A DNA stretch of 64,000 nt from Bacteroidales bacterium UBA5536 (GTDB taxonomy: Bacteria; Bacteroidota; Bacteroidia; Bacteroidales; F082). Below the pieces are notes generated by a model. The model was not told the DNA's origin and made no database searches. It worked only from the letters and a program-made list of their open reading frames with translations. Of this stretch, positions 61,848 through 64,000 are shown in pieces. Position numbers and translations under genes: made by a program. Every line of letters starts with the position of its first letter. The first letter of the stretch is position 1. The stretch covers positions 186,001-250,000 of the forward strand of contig DINQ01000010.1 in assembly GCA_002426795.1 (NCBI GenBank), written 5' to 3'.

Positions 61848-62588
61848 ATGCGCTTTCATTTGAACCGTTTTCCTGAGCTTGAATCGACAAATGATTGGTT
61901 GATGGAAAGGTATGAACAAAATCATGCGATTGAAAATGAAGTTGTTGTTGCTGGTTTTCAGAGCAAGGGAAAGGGACAGCAAGGCAATATTTGGGAAAGC
62001 GCTGCTGGAAAGAACCTGCTTTTTAGTTTGGGTCTGCGCACAGATTTCTTGCCAGCTGCAGCGCAGTTTTTAGTAAGTAAGGCTGTTGCTTTGGCCCTGA
62101 CGGTTAGTGTGGAAGAGCTGATCAAACAAAAAAGCGTGCAAATAAAATGGCCGAACGACATTTATGTAGACAATAAAAAGGTTTGCGGGGTTTTAATTTC
62201 AAACATTTTTAATGGTAATAAACTGGCATACAGTATCGTTGGTGTGGGATTGAATGTCAATCAGCTTGATTTTCCCAATCATCTTCCTAACCCGACCTCA
62301 TTGAGGACATTAACAAATCGTTCGTTCGATTTGAATAAAGTTTTGGATCTTGTGTTGGAAAATTTTGCTCGTCATTTTAAATACATTCAACAGGAGAAAA
62401 ATCACCAAAACACGCACCTAAACTACCTGAAAAAACTTTATCAGTTAGATGAGCAGCATCTTTATCGGGTTCACGGACAGCTGATAACAGCAAACATAAT
62501 GGGATTGAACGAGTTTGGTCAGATTATGCTGAAAGACCAATCTGAAAATGTATACACTTGCGATGTGAAAGAATTGGTTTATTTGTAA
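61848..62588 (+). CDS. birA: Biotin--[acetyl-CoA carboxylase] ligase
   Basis: A 246-residue monofunctional biotin protein ligase that activates biotin with ATP and attaches it to carboxylase biotin domains. The N-terminal LESTNDWLMERY, nucleotide-binding SKGKGQQGN (39-47) and KWPNDIYVDNKKVCGVLI motifs are clear. There is no N-terminal helix-turn-helix, so it is not a repressor. The C-terminal domain is short. ATG 61848 is preferred because of the box at 61828-61835 and the usual N-terminus. It is divergent from rsfS and convergent with the SRPBCC gene. Confidence 0.95.
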   Translation: MRFHLNRFPELESTNDWLMERYEQNHAIENEVVVAGFQSKGKGQQGNIWESAAGKNLLFSLGLRTDFLPAAAQFLVSKAVALALTVSVEELIKQKSVQIKWPNDIYVDNKKVCGVLISNIFNGNKLAYSIVGVGLNVNQLDFPNHLPNPTSLRTLTNRSFDLNKVLDLVLENFARHFKYIQQEKNHQNTHLNYLKKLYQLDEQHLYRVHGQLITANIMGLNEFGQIMLKDQSENVYTCDVKELVYL

Positions 62589-62596
62589 CCGCTCAA

Positions 62597-62992
62597 CTAA
62601 AATTGCTGAACCGCCAGTTTGTCAGCCATGATATTGACAAGGTTCTGAAGTGGGCGTTTCGCCATCATAGCCAACATTGGATTTAATTCGGCAGCAAGCG
62701 AAATTTTCACTTCAGTTTGTTGGTTCAACACACGGATGTTGGCCACAAGCTCAAACTCAAATGGACTTTTTCCTTCCGGAATCAACCTAACACGTTCATT
62801 TGGAATACGCTCAGCAACAAGTAGGTGCAGGTCGGCCATGCCTTTTATTGTGAAAGAGCAACGATCGTAATCAGCCTTATAATCAATTACTTGCTCTGGC
62901 ATGAGCGAACCAAAGTTTCTCAAGTCACTCAGAAAATCAAAAGTAGCTTTATCTGTTGCGGCAACTTTTTGCCAATCACTGTTAAAATCCAT
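62597..62992 (-). CDS. SRPBCC (START-like) superfamily protein
   Basis: A 131-residue protein with the pattern of a small START/Bet v 1-like domain: N-terminal helix-strand region, several beta strands, and a long C-terminal helix (KRPLQNLVNIMADKLA). These domains bind hydrophobic ligands. There are no catalytic motifs and no signal peptide. The ATG at 62992 (MDFNSDWQKVA) is chosen because it lies 8 bases after the pyrE stop and matches the domain start. It is co-transcribed with pyrE. The ligand and role are unknown. Confidence 0.8.
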   Translation of the reverse strand: MDFNSDWQKVAATDKATFDFLSDLRNFGSLMPEQVIDYKADYDRCSFTIKGMADLHLLVAERIPNERVRLIPEGKSPFEFELVANIRVLNQQTEVKISLAAELNPMLAMMAKRPLQNLVNIMADKLAVQQF

Positions 62993-63000
62993 TGTTTTAA

Positions 63001-63657
63001 TTATTGATTTTGAAAGGCATCGCTCCAAACATCAGGATCCATGCGCCAACGAATCAGTGAGCGTATATCGCTGTCAGTGATGTAGTTTTCCTCGATGGCC
63101 TTATTGAGTAAGGTGTCGTAATCGGTCAGGGTAATCAATTCGCACTGGGCAGCCCTGAAGTTTTCTTCAGCAACAGCCAGACCATAGGAAAAAATAGCCA
63201 GCATTCCTTTGACATTGGCATCTCTTTCGCGGAGCGCTTCAACTGCACGCAGGCTGCTACCTCCGGTCGAAACAAGGTCTTCAACAACCACAACGGATTG
63301 CCCGGCTTCTACCACGCCTTCAATCTGGTTGTTTAACCCGTGTGCCTTTTTGTCTGGTCTGATATAAGCAAAGGGAAGGCCAAGTTCCTGTGCAACAAGC
63401 ACTCCAGGGGCAATGCCACCGGTTGCTACACCGGCAATTAAGTCGGGTTTTTCATAATGATCAAGAATGGCATCAACAAACTGCTGTCGGATGAAAGTTC
63501 TGATTTTATGATAGGATAGCGTGATTCTGTTGTCGCAATATATCGGGCTGCGCATCCCCGATGCCCAAGTAAATGGATTGGTGGTATTGAGTTTTATTGC
63601 TTTAATTTGCAAGAGCAATGCCGCCAATGTTAGTGCTGTGTCTTCTTTGTGATTCAT
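63001..63657 (-). CDS. pyrE: Orotate phosphoribosyltransferase
   Basis: A 218-residue enzyme that joins orotate to PRPP to form OMP in de novo pyrimidine synthesis. The PRPP-binding motif is VVVVEDLVSTGGSS, and the N-terminal NPFTWASGMRSPIYCDNR plus GGIAPGVLVAQELGLPFAYIRPDKKAHG identify the PyrE type. The length is standard. It is the first gene of a pyrE-SRPBCC pair and is divergent from the NUDIX-like gene. A possible -7 box lies at 63775-63782. Confidence 0.97.
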   Translation of the reverse strand: MNHKEDTALTLAALLLQIKAIKLNTTNPFTWASGMRSPIYCDNRITLSYHKIRTFIRQQFVDAILDHYEKPDLIAGVATGGIAPGVLVAQELGLPFAYIRPDKKAHGLNNQIEGVVEAGQSVVVVEDLVSTGGSSLRAVEALRERDANVKGMLAIFSYGLAVAEENFRAAQCELITLTDYDTLLNKAIEENYITDSDIRSLIRWRMDPDVWSDAFQNQ

Positions 63658-63774
63658 TATTAATCAACTTGATCATGTCAGGTCATCAGAAAGCTTTAGT
63701 TTGCGAAACCATTCAAAACGGCCGAAGGCTTTTTGTGTATGACTTTTGCTTTCAAATGAGAAAAAAATTCTCCA

Positions 63775-63782
63775 CAAATGTA
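63775..63782 (-). promoter_or_regulatory. Possible pyrE promoter -7 box (TACATTTG)
   Basis: TACATTTG on the minus strand, 117 bases before the pyrE ATG. It overlaps the start codon of the divergent partial gene, so support is only moderate. Confidence 0.35.
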
Positions 63783-64000
63783 TAAAGTTTTTTACGAAGC
63801 AAACTGCTTTAGCGTTTTCGTTTATCAACAAGAATCCAACCATGATTTGGAAAGTAAAATAATTATAATCAGTACAATAAATGAGTTTAGGCAAAAAGTT
63901 TTGTCCTGGTTAAACCGAACTGACAGAAAGGATGAAACGATCTATGTGTCGGTTGCAGAGCAGAGAATAGAAAATTTTTTCGTCCAAAGCTTAAAAGTTG
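63778..64000 (+). CDS. N-terminal part of a probable NUDIX hydrolase
   Basis: An open frame from ATG 63778 to the window edge (74 codons) with an N-terminus MYKVFYEANCFSVFVYQQE. In Bacteroidota, a NUDIX hydrolase with an N-terminal MYKVFxN-type start is often encoded next to pyrE, in divergent orientation, which fits this position. The diagnostic NUDIX box would lie beyond the window, so the assignment rests on the N-terminal resemblance and neighbour. The codon pattern is more protein-like than the competing minus-strand frame covering 63673-63894. Confidence 0.5.
   Translation, partial: MYKVFYEANCFSVFVYQQESNHDLESKIIIISTINEFRQKVLSWLNRTDRKDETIYVSVAEQRIENFFVQSLKV

Noticed and set aside
63673..63894. 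A 73-codon minus-strand open frame starting MPKLIYCTDYNYF
   Set aside because: It overlaps the plus-strand NUDIX-like start, has no promoter box or neighbour support, and its C-terminal half lacks protein-like character.
1..64000. CRISPR arrays, tRNA or rRNA genes, insertion sequences, prophage genes, defence islands
   Set aside because: I read intergenic regions on both strands for direct-repeat arrays, cloverleaf-like stems, transposase motifs and phage or restriction genes, and saw none. A tRNA/IS search by software would be needed to exclude short RNA genes fully.

Overview
The window is a chromosomal segment of a member of the Bacteroidota, probably class Bacteroidia. The evidence is a secreted protein with a type IX secretion C-terminal sorting domain, repeated promoter -7 boxes of the form TAnnTTTG, near absence of Shine-Dalgarno sequences, Bacteroidota-type families (DUF2807, DUF4252, 365-residue-class Nif3 protein, short phosphatidylserine decarboxylase) and moderate AT richness. 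I see no rRNA, tRNA, CRISPR array, insertion sequence, phage gene or obvious foreign island. It reads as core chromosome, densely packed on both strands, with several tail-to-tail gene overlaps.

Layout. 1-7.2 kb: central carbon metabolism, with the lipoate-dependent 2-oxoglutarate dehydrogenase genes (odhA, start of odhB) next to a divergent ferredoxin and the ferredoxin-linked 2-oxoacid oxidoreductase korAB. 7.2-16.8 kb: tilS, an orphan class 1 isoprenoid-synthase-like protein, a glutamine amidotransferase-like protein, a DsbD with two N-terminal domains, an M20 dipeptidase, gapA and a FAD amino-acid-oxidase-like protein. 16.7-19.4 kb: lpxK-pnp-lpxH. 19.6-31.6 kb: Nif3 and zinc-ribbon proteins, a secreted TPR protein, an outer membrane beta-barrel, a Tyr/Gly- and Ser/Arg-rich lipoprotein divergent from proS, a DUF2807 lipoprotein with a PagL-like deacylase, and mazG-PAP2. 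31.6-43.6 kb: ahpC, then on the minus strand guaB, three parvulin-type periplasmic foldases, MoxR, and an adaptor/permease/TolC export set. 44-50 kb: a membrane metallophosphoesterase, valS, and an ECF sigma/membrane protein/DUF4252 operon. 50.1-57 kb: a POT peptide transporter, a radical SAM protein, a type IX secreted protein with a duplicated domain, an SpoU methyltransferase and a YjjG-type phosphatase. 57-64 kb: psd, cdsA, a LUD protein, ftsH, rsfS, birA, an SRPBCC protein, pyrE and the start of a probable NUDIX gene.

Much of the window serves the cell envelope: lipid A synthesis and trimming (lpxK, lpxH, PagL-like), phospholipid synthesis (cdsA, psd, PAP2), outer-membrane protein folding (three foldases), disulfide reduction (dsbD), and export (TolC set, type IX cargo). 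About two dozen TAnnTTTG boxes lie just upstream of genes. Many settle the start codon, because an upstream in-frame TTG is part of the promoter box itself. Two genes (tilS and the radical SAM gene) have the box so close to the ATG that leaderless transcripts are likely.

I found no clearly new multi-gene defence or mobile system. The most unusual items are the cysteine-containing tail of OdhA, the orphan isoprenoid-synthase-like protein, the low-complexity lipoprotein with a strong Shine-Dalgarno site, a secreted TTC39/Iml2-like TPR protein, the sigma/DUF4252 trio, a MacB-type permease cluster without its ATPase, and the predicted leaderless promoters.
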